Assembly (NCBI GenBank): GCA_949592205.1 | Contig: CATIUR010000001.1 | Span: forward strand, 244,271,250-244,335,249 | Length of the DNA stretch: 64,000 bases | Source of the DNA: Helichrysum umbraculigerum | Taxonomy: Eukaryota > Streptophyta > Magnoliopsida > Asterales > Asteraceae | Direction of reading: 5' to 3' | Shown here: positions 45,169-57,395 of the stretch, in pieces | Layout of the letters: each line of letters opens with the position of its first letter | How positions within the stretch are numbered: the first letter of the stretch is position 1 | Made by a program: the position numbers and the translations under genes | Notes under the pieces: generated by a model | What the model was told of the DNA's origin: nothing | What the model saw: only the letters and a program-made list of their open reading frames with translations | Database searches by the model: none

Positions 45169-46480
45169 ATGGTTCCAAGCTTAAACGATGAGAAATCATT
45201 GTTCCAATTCGTCGTAAAAGAAGGAAATGGCATCAAAGGTCTGGTGGACTCAGGCCTCACTGTGGTACCGGATCGATACATCCAACCACCCCACAAAAGA
45301 ATCAATAAAAATAGCCAACACATGTTACTTGAAAATATGACCATTGATCTATCTGAGCTTGATGGTCCTAACCATGACCAAGTGGTCAAGGCCATCTCCC
45401 ATGCTGCTGAAACTCTAGGATTCTTCTTGGTGGTAAACCATGGGGTCCCATTGAAGCTCATGGAGTCACTTATAGTTGCAGCCCACCAGTTTTTCGGTCA
45501 ACCAACTGAAAAGAAAGCAAGGTATCTCAAAGGGGTGAGCCCTAGTCCAATGATAAAGTACGGAACGAGCTTTTTTCCTGAGAAAGATAAGGCTTTGGAG
45601 TGGAAAGACTACATTAGCTAGTATGATATACACCAATGATGCAGATGCTCTTAAGTTTTGGCCTGATGAATTCAAGTAATTAAAGTTTCCAAACTAATTG
45701 TAACATTTAGGGGTATATATTTGTAGCTATTGGCCCGTTAATGTTGTAATGTTTTCTATGTATGTTTGTATTTATGTAGGGAAGTGGTACTTGAGTACTT
45801 AAAGACATCAAGGGAGATCGTGAAAAGGCTATTAAAAGTACTTATTATGAACATGGAAGCTAAAGTTGATGACTCGGGACATGATGCGCTTATTGGTTCA
45901 AGAACAGTGAATGCGAATTTTTACCCAACTTGTCCTGACCCTGAGCTAACCATCGGTGTGGGACGCCACTCAGATGTCGGCACGTTAACAGTGCTTCTGC
46001 AAGATGAAATTGGTGGATTATATGTGAAAAAAGGCGAAAATGCATCGATGGAAAATGAAGAGTGGGTTGAGATTCCACCCATTCATGGTGCTTTGGTCAT
46101 CAATGTTGGTGATTCACTACAGGTTACATTTCATCCATAATAAACTTCCACACGTAAAAATATAAAAGTTCAACATCAAATAAGAATAGTAATAAAACTG
46201 AAAATAAACTTTTGGTTTTTTGGTGTTTTTATGTTAGATTCTAAGCAATGGGAGATACAAAAGTGCAGAACACAGAGTGCGAACCACGAATATCAAGTCA
46301 AGAGAGTCGGTCCCAATATTCAACGCTCCACTTCCTGTTATGAAGATCAAACCGTTGGCTGAGGTGGTGGCTTGAGATGGGGTGGCTCGATATAAAGAAG
46401 TCATATTTGAAGAGTACAGGAACAACTTCTTTGGGAAGGCTCATGATGGAAAGAAGTCCCTTGATTTCGCTGCTACTTGA
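45169..46480 (+). pseudogene. 2-oxoglutarate/Fe(II) dioxygenase pseudogene, scopoletin 8-hydroxylase-like
   Basis: Three exons fit: 45169-45675, 45780-46122 and 46238-46480. The N-terminal block (LFQFVVKEGNGIKGLVDSG) is typical of coumarin-pathway dioxygenases, and the later sequence most resembles scopoletin 8-hydroxylase (iron-mobilising fraxetin synthesis in relatives). Fe-binding His and Asp (GRHSDVGTL), the second His (SAEHRVRT) and the 2-oxoglutarate RXS (SRESVPIF) are present. Two lesions: four extra bases (TAGT, 45619-45622) after EWKDYIS create a stop and frameshift, and TGA at 46373-46375 falls where EVVxRDGVARY is expected. Beyond the first lesion the original frame resumes cleanly (IYTNDADALKFWPDEF). 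Probably a recent pseudogene; either lesion could also be an assembly error. Confidence 0.85.
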
Positions 46481-47498
46481 TCACATAATATGTGATTAAA
46501 AGAAGCTTTCCCCCTCTGTGATTTCGTGTGTGTGATATACTAAAAGCTTGTAACGACAATAAAAGGATATGTATCAGTCTAGTTCCACTGAATTTCTATT
46601 GTACACTATTCAACTTTAAACATTTCGATTGTATGTATCAAACTTTCAATTATTGCTATTATATCTATTTGATTACTTATTCAATCTATTATCGCGGGAG
46701 TTATAATTCAAAGTTTTATACATACGATAGAAACTTATAGAGTTTAATACATAAAATAAAATTTTGAATAAAGTTGACATTAAACACGTACTTAAGCTTT
46801 TATCCATACTCATTAAAATTTCATCTAGAGCTGTCACAGAAAATTTCATTTAGAAAGGATACCCGTATGAGATTAACGATATATGCGTTACAGTAGTTGA
46901 TAATTAAATTAAAGTAGTTAGTTAAGTAACAATATAATTAATGTAGATGATCCTCTACAAATTAATTTCCGAATTCTCCTCTCTATCTCCCATCTCTATC
47001 ATCTCTATTTTCTGATTTTCGACCAAAAAATGATCGAATTTCGAATTCCAAATCCATTAACCATAATCAATTTTTTTACATGCAAATTTATCATTTTTAA
47101 TTTGATTTTTGATTCTTGTGTCAACTCCTATTTGAAGATTTGGTCGGTCTGATAAATAGTTTTCGAACCGGAAACAGGTTGGCTTTAATGTGCAAAGAGG
47201 GAGATCAAAACATGATATGATCGTATCTATCTATTTCTGTATATACGAATTGGGAATTTGAAACAAAATTTATAGACAAGATGACCCAAGAAGTCGAAAA
47301 TGACGTACCAACAGGTTAGTATTTGAACATTTTTAAATTTTTTTTTTTTTTTGGGTGCAAATTTTGTTTAAATTTATTGAATATTTTATATTTTTGTGTT
47401 CTTTATTTCAATAATTTTGATATAATATTTTCCTTTGTATATTTCTTATTGTAACTTTTGATTTTATCGGTGTTTTTTTTCTTCCTAAACGTCGAATC

Positions 47499-47540
<42 letters not shown>
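46481..47540. other. Intergenic with AT microsatellite
   Basis: Downstream flank of the dioxygenase, AT-rich, no supported gene. An (AT)n run (about 47503-47537) directly abuts the left LTR of the following copia element. Confidence 0.5.
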
Positions 47541-48247
47541 TATTAGAGTATAATAAATAAATATAAACAAATTGTCACACAATTGCGGAAGCATAAACAC
47601 GTATATATAATTAGTTAAGATAGAAAACGTGTACCTTTTAGCTAGCTCCAATTAATCGTTTAATAAACGAATAGGTTTCACTAATGGTAAAACCCTCTAC
47701 GATCGCACACACAACACGTCATTGATAACCACCCGAATGCTAGTTCAATTAACCAAAGTTAAAACCTTTCTTGTTTGTGCTTTACGAAAACAAAACAAAC
47801 CTTGGGGTTTTAATTTCCCGTACGTACTAAAACTCACAAGCCAAACATTGGGGTTTTTTATTATATTTTCGTTCGTACGTATGTAGGTAGAAAAGGAATC
47901 GGAAGAATCAAAAGTAAAGTCAATCTCACGTACCTCCTCAAAGGGTATTATATATATATATTAATATAAATAATCTTTTTATAATTAAATAATAATAACC
48001 TTTTATTATTAATTAATTATAAACCCTTTAAGTAATTAGAAGTAACAGTTTAATCCTAATAACTTTCACCTTGACTCTATCACTTAATAATATTTATTAA
48101 ATGATCGCAAATTAACTAATAACTCAACTAGTTATTACAGTTAACTTAACTTGGTTAAATAAGCGGTATCTACGTGTTAATGCGTGTGACCCCGTAGGCT
48201 TAAACATTTCCGGACATGCGTTTATTTGACGTGGTCATTTCCCAACA
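47541..48247 (-). repeat. 3' LTR of element E
   Basis: Direct repeat of 54288-55034, ending CCAACA. It contains TTGCGGAAGC at 47583-47592, resembling the U5 motif of the gypsy LTRs. The terminal dinucleotide is mutated (TATTAG versus TGTTAG). Confidence 0.92.
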
Positions 48248-49076
48248 GCTCCCACTTGAGCATGTCATAATAAAGGCAATAACATTGGTAAGCGTCTAGC
48301 AACACGCCAATGCTCCCATAAATATTTAAGTATAGTTTCTTGAAGTATATTAAAATGATTCCAGTGTTTACTATCCCTTTGTTTCAGATACCTTTGTTAA
48401 ATATGAATATGGATCAAAGTCATTTCATAATTTAACGATTCTGTTTCTCATTCCAATAATCAATTAAGATTACCAAATCAATCGAGACACATCTGGATTT
48501 CATTTGGGTATGGCCATACAAACATCTTAATTAATTCTAATGAGAGGGCCCAGTGGTATCATACTTCAATAGCTAGTTGAAGGAACAAATTCTATCTTGA
48601 CTACACGTGTCAGTTATGTACTTCACTACACTTCTGAAAATAGCCCTTTATTACTACCTTATTCAGGATAGCTAGAACTATATCAAGAAGATGCAATCCA
48701 TACATGCAAGACCTACTTGTATCTCAAGTCTAAGGATAAATAAAACAACCATTTACAAGTTTCACTTAATGACGCCGATCCATAAAGTAATAACTTGTCA
48801 GTTGGGGTAGTCCGATATGCATCTTATGAATACCATGTGAGTTTGGTGGGACCATCCAAACCAATCACTCAGATTTATCTTAGTTTAACTATATTCCCAT
48901 ATAGCTAATCGATAATGGACTTTTTTAAGAATAATTTAAGAATTATTCAAGGATTTAAACATGCAAAAATAGGATACAATTAATTATCAAATGAAAACAA
49001 ACATACCTGGTACTTTAATTCATTTATTAGATAATAATTGTTTAACATCCTTTATCCAAATACTAAAACACAGAGT
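48248..49076 (-). other. 3' non-coding region of element E
   Basis: About 0.8 kb between the pol stop (49077-49079) and the LTR, beginning with the polypurine tract. No coding frame. Longer than in many copia elements, but nothing further is recognised. Confidence 0.5.
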
Positions 49077-52000
49077 TACATGAAATATCTAGCAAAACGA
49101 AGTCCAATGCTCTCGGCATGTTGATTAAGCTTTCCTTTAGGTAAAGCCTTCGTAAATGGATCAGCTAGATTATCATCTGTGTGAACTTTGAGTAGATTGA
49201 TATCACCTAATTCGATCTGCTCTCAAACATAGTGATATCTTTTAGGAATGTCTGGCCCCATTCTGAACTCCAGGTTCAACAGCAATTAAAATTGCTTCTG
49301 AGTTATTGCAGTATAACTCTATGGGGTTTTTATTTGTGGGTACCACGTCAAGCCCAGAAATAAATATTATAATCCAGACAGCTTCCATATCATCTTCCGA
49401 AGGTGCTATGTACTCTGATTTAGCTGCAGAAATGGCAGTTTTTTGATTGCTTCATAAGGAACCCTTTCCACTCCATCTCCATCCAAGATGAAGACGTATC
49501 TTGTTTGAGATTTCATTTCATCTCAATTGGTCAGAAATCCAGCATCACTGTAACCAGTCACATTGAGCTCAGCTTCAGGATTTCAACCATACACCAGGAA
49601 TATCTCACTAGTAACCCTTAGATTTTTGAGAATATTCTTCACAGCAGTCCAATGACTTTCACCTGGATTCTGTTGAAATCGGTTGGCAATGTTCTGTGCG
49701 AACACCACATCAGGTCTAGTGCATCTAATCGCATACATTATAGATTCAATAGCCGAAGCATAAGGAACCCTTTGCATACGCTCCACCTCAGCAGGTGTAG
49801 AAGCACACTATTTGCTATTTAAGTCAAGTCTTTCTAACATTGGTACATTTCCACATTTAGAATTCTTCATCTTAAATCTCTTTAAGATCTTATCAATATA
49901 AGCACTTTGACTTAGTCTAATTAACCGCTTAGTTCTATTTCTATAGATCTTGATTCCAAGTATGAATGTTGGTTCTTCCAAGTCTTTCATAGCGAAACAC
50001 TTTCCAAGGTAGGATTTTACATCTTGTAACATTGGAATGTGATTTTCTATGATCAATATGTCATCAACATATAAGACGAGGAAAGTAACATTACTCCCAC
50101 TAGCCTTTTGATATACACATGGCTCATCAGGGTTTTTGAGTAAATACAAACCTTTTGATTTCCTCATCAAACCTCTTGACATCCAGTTGCCAAATCTCAT
50201 AGTCATAGTACGCTGCTATAACTAAGAAAATCCTAATAGCTCTAATGTCTGCTTCAGGAGAGAAGGTTTCATCATAGTCAACTCCGTAGATTTGAGTATA
50301 ACCTTCCCTAAGAGACGAGCTTTATAGGTGTGTACATTCTCATCCACATTCGTAGCTTCAAGCCATTTATCAGATTCTGAATATGATAATGCAGCTTTGA
50401 AATTAGGAGGTTCATTAAGATCCCCTAACATGTACTCCTCAGATTCTACATTAGACACAACTTCTCTGGAGCACATATTGTCCTTACGGACCTACGAATT
50501 GGAACAATATCAACTTGAGGTTCATCACTTTGAACACTTTCCCCCCCAAGTTGATGTTCGCTAATGATTGTAGAAGGTGATGCATCTTTCTCTTGATTCT
50601 CATCAAGTTCTACGACCCTCCCACTGTTTTCTTGAGCTATGAGATTCTTTTCAAAGAACTCGGCATATCTAGCAACTTTAACAGTATTTTCAGAAGGATT
50701 GTAGAAGTAGTAACCCATTGTTTCCTTTGGGTATCCTACAAAGATACACTTAATAGATCTTTGCACGAGTTTGTCAGGCGTATCCTGCTTCACAAGCGTC
50801 TCACCTCCCCAGACCTTTAAGTAAGACAAGTTATGGACTTTTCCATTGCCACAATTCATGTGGTGTCTTATCAACCTTCTTGGTTGGAACCATATTCAAA
50901 ATACGTTCAGCAGATTTAAGAGCATAATCCCAAAATGATTATGGGAGAGTTGTAAGGTTTATCATGGATCTTACTCCGACACTCCATTATGTTGTGATGT
51001 GTATGGAGGAATAAGCTGTTGGACAATCCACACGCTTTCAGATAATCCTTAAACTTTTGGCTTAAGTATTCACCACCTCGATCCGAACAAAGGATCTTGA
51101 TGATCTTACCGAGTTGATTTTCTACTTCACTTTCAAACACTTTAAATGTTTCAAAGACTTCATGTTTATGTTTAAGCAAGTAAACATAACCATAACGACT
51201 GAAATCATTAGTAAAAGTGATGAAGTATCTAGCACCTTATCTTGACACATGTCTAAATGGACCACAAACATCCGTATGTATAATTCCAAGTAGATCTTTA
51301 GCCCTTTGCGTTTGATGCGAAAAGGGTTTCCTTGTCATCTTGCTTGACACGCAAGATACGCATTTATCAAATGATACGTCATCATTTGATTTTAAAAGCC
51401 CTTCACTTTGAAGCCTTTCAATCCGTTTCTTGCAAATGTTTGCAAGACGATAGTGCCAAAGATAGGTAGAGTCCAAATTAGATTTGGCTCTTTTATTGCT
51501 AACAAAATATATAGAATTAACTTTTGAAACATGATTATGCATATCAATTTCAAAAATACCATCACAAGGAATAGTATTAAGATAATGAACATTATCCTTA
51601 GAAACTGAAATGCCATAATCATTAAAAACACTGATAAAACCATTATCTTTCAAAAGTGAAACTGAAACAATACCTCTAATAATAGCAGGTGCATAATGAC
51701 AATTGTCTAATACAATAACTAAGCCCGAAGAAAAAATTAAGTCAAAACTTCCAATGGCATTACTGCTTCACGTACACCATTGTACAAGTAGAGTGCCCCA
51801 TGTTTCAGTTTCTTCTTTCCTCTAATTCACTATAGGGTATTACAGATGTGAGTACCACAACAAGTGTCATATACCTAAGAATTTGATTTAGAGAAAGAAT
51901 ATATTTCTATCGTGAAGATACTTGAAGGTCCGGTCGAGCCGGCTAGCTTCTTCTTCTTATTCATCAACTCAGCAAGATAGGGTGAACAATTCCTCTTCCA

Positions 52001-52498
52001 GTGTCCCACAATGGTAACACGCCTCACCCTTACCCGGATGCTCTTTATTTTCTAAAGGGGTTTTCTTAGGTTTAGAGACATAAGCACCTTGCTTTCCCTT
52101 AGCCTTTCCCCTAGTTTGCGGTTTCTTATCTTTCTTGATCTTTCCACTTCTAATCGTAAGGATTTGTGGAGTAGCCGATTTCAGCTCTGTAATCATATTA
52201 AGTGGAATATGATTTTCATATTGGTTTTGAAGTTCGGGAGTCATGCTGCCGAGCATCAAATAAGCAACTTCATTATGACGATCATAAATAGCATTCCATG
52301 CTGCTAATTCCTTAACAGAACCAGTAGCAGCATCAGGAACAAGTCACATCGACTGTTCAATGACTTCTGTTTTCCTCTCAACACGAAGGACAATCCTTAG
52401 TTGACAAAACTAATCATTGAAATTAATTCCAGAAAGTTTTTCTTTTCTAGCATTTGCTTGAAAGCCGAATAATTCAAGTTCGGTGCAGGATTTACCAT
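49077..52498 (-). pseudogene. Ty1/copia gag-pol of element E, multiply broken
   Basis: On the - strand: gag start (NPAPNLNYSAF, near 52498), gag body (NEVAYL then MLGSMTPELQNQY), a CCHC knuckle shifted mid-motif (CYHCG in one frame, HWKRNC in the next, about 51985-52020), a pre-integrase domain (LWHYRLANICKKRIERL, CVSCVSSKMTRKPF, TDVCGPF), integrase (KILCSDRGGEYLS), the linker (IKCIFVGYPKETMGYYFYNP), RT (FLVLYVDDILII, the catalytic YVDD) and RNase H, to NLADPFTKALPKGKLNQHAE. At least six frame changes or stops separate these, so no functional polyprotein remains. Confidence 0.9.
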
Positions 52499-54274
52499 CT
52501 ACATCTAGATAAAAGTTCGAATTTAGTATTTTCGATAAGACTTCCTTAAAAGAAAATTAAATACCCAAATGTTTATATATATATATATCTATAAACAATT
52601 AATTTTCTTAAGGCTAGGATCCTACTTGACATACCACCATCACATCAGTTGATCTGCTAGTAATGATGGTACTCAAAAGGTAAGTGACGATCAATAATTG
52701 CATTACTAGTGCAATTCCTAGAAATTATGGGACTTATAAATAATACTTATGAAGCAAGCATAAGTGAATTTGTAAACATGTTTCATCCCATCTTTTGCCA
52801 CGGGCTTAAGGATCTCACCGCTTAACTCGTTTTAAGTCGTCCAATTAAGAACTGTAAATAGTCCACCACCGTCTCACGATGAGTGGTAATTTACCTTGGT
52901 ATTGCAATTTACCTACGTCTCACGCAGAATAAAAAGCAACTGCAAGTGTTCTTACGATTGGATAGCAATGACTTAAGTTTAAATGGGTAATTTATTTGAT
53001 AATATGTATCAAATATGTACGAAGAAGCATGCACACATCTTCGTATCATAGGTTTTAATCAAAACATTCTTCAATTAAGTTATGTGCGTCAAGATGTCTA
53101 ATTTAATATTCATATTAAATTAGAGATTGCACTTTTATTAAAATTGACGATTCAACATGTTTTAAACCTTTTCGGCCATGTACAAGAGAGACCATGAAGA
53201 GGCCAGAGGAGGGGCTAGGATCTTTACATCGTTTATCCAACCCGTCATCTTAGACACCAAGCCGAAGATACCTCTCTTATACAAGCTCCAAGTTGTGGTT
53301 TAAAACAAATTATTAACTTGCAAATCTCGTCGTGGGAGAAAATTACGGTATGTGAGCCCAACCCGAGTTGACAATAAGATTTGCAAGAAAACAATAAATC
53401 TTATTTCATAGTTATTAGTCCAGTTTATTTTTTCATAAAATCATTTTGCTTTACAAGTTACAATAAATAAGCAAAATTAATAAACTACTAAAATTAATAA
53501 ACTATTAAACAATTAACAATTAATTTTCATGCAACTTTTAGTAGGTTAAACCCTAAAGCATAGCAAACTAAAGACATGTAATCCTTGTCAATTAAACAGT
53601 TTAAACAACATATGTAGCTATCACAATTAACAATTAATTTTTTTTAAAGAATGCCATATCAATTAACAATTAATTCTAATTTAGCATATCAATATATCAA
53701 AGTGATATCCATAACAAATTATGCATGAATTTCATGGATACCCTTTATCTAGCTAATAAATAGGTACACTAATAATAACAAACAATTTACATTTAAATAT
53801 GTTATTATTCTAGTTAAACATCAAATTTGCAATGGGAATTAAAGTTTAACAATTTAATTAAGGAAAAGACATGACTTGGATCCATTAAAAAAAAATTTTA
53901 ACTTCTTGTTTGTCGACATGTTGCTCAAACCATAAAAAATAATAATTTTTTTCTTTGTTCCTATGCGTGAGCGTGAGCTAGATCCCACAAAACAAACAAA
54001 TTTTCCTTCTTTGTTGTGTCGGCTTGGATCCAAAACAAAAAAAACATTTTTTTTCGTCGAACGATCCAACCACAACAAAAACCTTTTTTTTTTTTTTTTT
54101 TTTTTTTTATCTGTTCGGTTGCTTTATCCCATAAAACCAAACAAATTTTTTTTTTCTTCTATCGATTGATCACATACCACAACCAAAACCAATTTTATCT
54201 TTGTGCTAATCGAGCAAAACAACCCCCCACAAATTTGATGTGTAACATATCTAACTAATTACAACATACGTGTA
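52499..54274 (-). other. Leader region of element E
   Basis: About 1.8 kb between the primer-binding site and gag. No convincing ORF. It contains T-rich tracts (54016-54150) and scattered AATTAACAATTAATT repeats (53505-53680). Confidence 0.5.
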
Positions 54275-54286
54275 GCTCTGATACCA
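54275..54286 (-). promoter_or_regulatory. Primer-binding site of element E
   Basis: TGGTATCAGAGC on the - strand, one base from the LTR boundary at 54288. Initiator-Met tRNA type. Confidence 0.93.
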
Positions 54287-54287
54287 C

Positions 54288-54692
54288 TGTTAGAGTATAA
54301 TAAATAAATATAAACAAATTGTCACACAATTGCGGAAGCATAAACACGTATATATAATTAGTTAAGATAGAAAACGTGTACCTTTTAGCTAGCTCCAATT
54401 AATCGTTTAATAAACGAATAGGTTTCACTAATGGTAAAACCCTCTACGATCGCACACACAACACGTCATTGATAACCACCCGAATGCTAGTTCAATTAAC
54501 CAAAGTTAAAACCTTTCTTGTTTGTGCTTTACGAAAACAAAACAAACCTTGGGGTTTTAATTTCCCGTACGTACTAAAACTCACAAGCCAAACATTGGGG
54601 TTTTTTTATTATATTTTCATTCGTACGTATGTAGTAGAAAAGGAATCGGAAGAATCAAAAGTAAAGTCAATCTCACGTACCTCCTCAAAGGG

Positions 54693-54753
<61 letters not shown>

Positions 54754-55034
54754 TAAATAATCTTTTTATAATTAAATAATAATAACCTTTTATTATTAAT
54801 TAATTATAAACCCTTTAAGTAATTAGAAGTAACAGTTTAATCCTAATAACTTTCACCTTGACTCTATCACTTAATAATATTTATTAAATGATCGCAAATT
54901 AACTAATAACTCAACTAGTTATTACAGTTAACTTAACTTGGTTAAATAAGCGGTATCTACGTGTTAACGCGTGTGACCCCGTAGGCTTAAACATTTCCGG
55001 ACATGCGTTTATTTGACGTGGTCATTTCTCAACA
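54288..55034 (-). repeat. 5' LTR of element E
   Basis: TGTTAGAGTATAATAA...CTCAACA. It is longer than the 3' LTR mostly because of a TA-repeat expansion at about 54697-54749. Confidence 0.92.
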
Positions 55035-55160
55035 TATACATGAGACAAGAATGAGTCTATAATTTTATCATCACAGTTCTCATCTTTATTTTTCACAATG
55101 TTAGTTAAATTCGATTTACAAAATCTTAAAATCCAAATGTTAGATTGGACATCTGAATAG

Positions 55161-55503
55161 CACTACAACAAATATTGCATTTACACACACTTAGTTATCT
55201 GTACTTTTAAGAGAGTGTGTAAAATTTACTCATTTCTACGCACTTATAATCGTGTGTAAGCTCTTTATACTTATAAGTGTGTATAATATTCATGATTTTC
55301 GCACTTAAAAGTACAAAGAAAAATGGCCACATATATAAGTGCATACAAATTATATTTTCTACGTAGTGCGAAAATCATTGTCATTTAACACATTTGTAAG
55401 TGTAGAGAACTTGATTATAAACGCGTATAAATGGATAAATTTTACACACTTTTTAACAAATGCTTAAAACAAAGTGCGTGTAAATGCAAAATTTGTTGTA
55501 GGG
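55161..55503. mobile_element. MITE-like element with CACTACAAC ends
   Basis: Left end CACTACAACAAATATTGCAT; inverted right end CCCTACAACAAATTTTGCAT. Both continue as TTACAC(A/G)CACTT. The interior is AT-rich and repeats GTGTGTAA/TTACACAC-type words, giving a partly palindromic 340-bp unit. The CACTA-like start suggests a non-autonomous CACTA element, but no clean 3-bp duplication was found. It lies about 170 bp upstream of the kinase ATG. Confidence 0.65.
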
Positions 55504-55670
55504 CAATGTCTTATAGGCATACTAATGAATTGAATGATCGAAAAATTGTAGCTAGTTATTATGTTAATCATGTAGGTGCTGCAAAGTATCAACCATTTGT
55601 TATATAAGGGGTGTTAATTAAATTATACGTTGTTGATGTAATCACATGAACAGAAAATAGCAAGCAAAAG

Positions 55671-57146
55671 ATGGTAGCCGACGAGGTACTTAAACAAGGG
55701 ATATCGGAAGTCAAGGCCGAACTCTTCAATTTTCAGGACCTTGCTCACGCAACCGAAAATTTCAACCCTGATTTGCTCGTCGGCAAAGGTGGCTTTGGGA
55801 GGGTTTACAAGGGCCATATTGGAGACAAAGTATATATATATTTGTGACTCTTTTCTTCATGTTCTTTGTCATTATCTTTTTTTATCCAAATACCAAAGTG
55901 TACGTAGATTCGTGTTGTACGTGTGACTAGTTTAAGATAGGGTTAAGTGTTGAAATGTGTCAAACTTTACTTGAAATTCTATTCTATATATCCGAAAGAT
56001 TTCTAATGTATGTATCGAAATTTCAATTATTGCTTTCAGATTGTGGCCGTGAAGCAACTCGATATGATTGGGGTACAAGGGAATCCTGAATTTTTAGCTG
56101 AAGTTTTGATATTGAGTCGTCTTCATCACCCAAACCTAGTCAATCTTGTAGGATACTGCGCGAATGGGCATCAAAGGTTATTGGTCTACGAATACATGAC
56201 AAATGGTTCACTAGAAGAACACCTGTTCGGTACATTTAACTCTGATTGGCATCTAAATAGATAGAAAACAGTAATGGTCATATAAACTACAAGAAGAATA
56301 TATCTGAAAGTAAACATTCATTTTCGGGTAAGTTCTTTATGTTGTCATATCATTTGACTTCTAATTGTTTGTTTTCTTCTCAGATTTGGATGAGAACAAA
56401 GCGCCGTTAGATTGGCATACAAGGATGAAGATAGCTAAAGGAGTGGCGAAAGGGCTCGAGTACTTGCACGACGAGGCCGTCCCTTCCATCATTTATCGAG
56501 ATCTAAAACCGTTGAATGTATTACTCGACGATGATATGAATTCAAAGCTCTCAGATTTCGGGTTAACAAATTTTGGCCCGAAAGAAGGAGATATCTCAAC
56601 TCGAGTGATGGGGACTTATGGATATTCTTCGCCCGAGTATGCAATGACAGGAGATTTAACGACAAAATCAGATGTGTATAGCTTCGGGGTTGTGTTTCTA
56701 GAGTTAATCTCGGGTAGAAGAGTCATTGACGATAAAAGACCAACCGATGAGGAAAACCTCATTATATGGGTAAGTTTTTAAGACAGATCACGCTACCACA
56801 TGTAAAGACCGATACGTATAGTTGCGGAGCCCACGAAATGTTGACCTATATATTCATATATGTGTCGGTCTTTAATTTAAGTTGTACTAAATTACGACTA
56901 AAATGTATGATCTTATTGTAGGCAAAACCGTTGTTTAAAGATCATAGCAAGATTCCAATGGTGGCTGATCCGTTGTTAAATGGAAATTACCCCATAAAGT
57001 GTTTACATCAAGCCATTGCAATTGCATCAATGTGCCTACAAGAAGAAGCAAGCACGAGGCCGTACATGAGTGATGTCGTTGTGGCTCTCGATTACCTAGC
57101 CACAGTTCAAGATGATCATCATGAAGCAAATGAAGTTGAAGAATAG
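55671..57146 (+). CDS. Receptor-like cytoplasmic kinase (RLCK-VII/PBL-type), possibly 5'-truncated
   Basis: Four exons (55671-55829, 56040-56229, 56384-56769, 56922-57146) give 319 residues with GT-AG introns. Kinase motifs are complete: glycine loop GKGGFGRVYKG (about 38-48), Lys in VAVKQL, catalytic YRDLKPLNVLL (the HRD position is YRD, usual for RLCK-VII), DFG in LSDFGL, activation segment STRVMGTYGYSSPEYAMTG, then KSDVYSFGVV and the C-lobe ending ADVV-like SDVVVALDYLA. Relatives have an N-terminal extension with Gly2/Cys acylation signals of roughly 50-70 residues; here the protein starts MVADEVLKQG and an in-frame TGA at 55645 blocks extension. A copia LTR and MITE lie just upstream, so a first exon may have been lost. 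RLCK-VII kinases relay pattern-receptor signals at the plasma membrane. Confidence 0.88.
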
Positions 57147-57395
57147 TCATTCAATTCGGAATTTAACCAAGTGTAAAAGAAATAACTGTACAACAAAACA
57201 AGAATTTACATGTACACAAAGATTGGACATATTAAAGAAAAAGGCATGTATCCTTTACATGGTGAATATTTGCAAACATGGACTTTAAGACCAAAAATAA
57301 ATGTGAGTTATGTCACACCTCAAGAATGCATATATATATTGTTGAATTATAAGGTACAACTTTGATGTGCCATATTTTCTAAAGTTAACCTTTGT
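57147..57395. other. Short intergenic region between convergent genes
   Basis: About 250 bp between the kinase stop and the stop of the - strand gene at 57396. It must hold both 3' UTRs, which may overlap. Confidence 0.5.

Larger units (their letters stand above)
47541..55034 (-). mobile_element. Ty1/copia retrotransposon E, coding region decayed
   Basis: LTRs 47541-48247 and 54288-55034. The primer-binding site complement at 54275-54286 and a polypurine tract (CTCAAGTGGGAGC on the - strand) at 48248-48260 give - strand orientation. LTRs differ by about five substitutions plus an AT-repeat expansion. The flanks are TACAC and TATAC, an imperfect duplication. Gag, integrase, RT and RNase H pieces are all present in order but in several frames. 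The outer left end reads TA instead of TG. Confidence 0.9.

Noticed and set aside
46234..46425. - strand ORF over dioxygenase exon 3
   Set aside because: Shadow of the pseudogene on the other strand.
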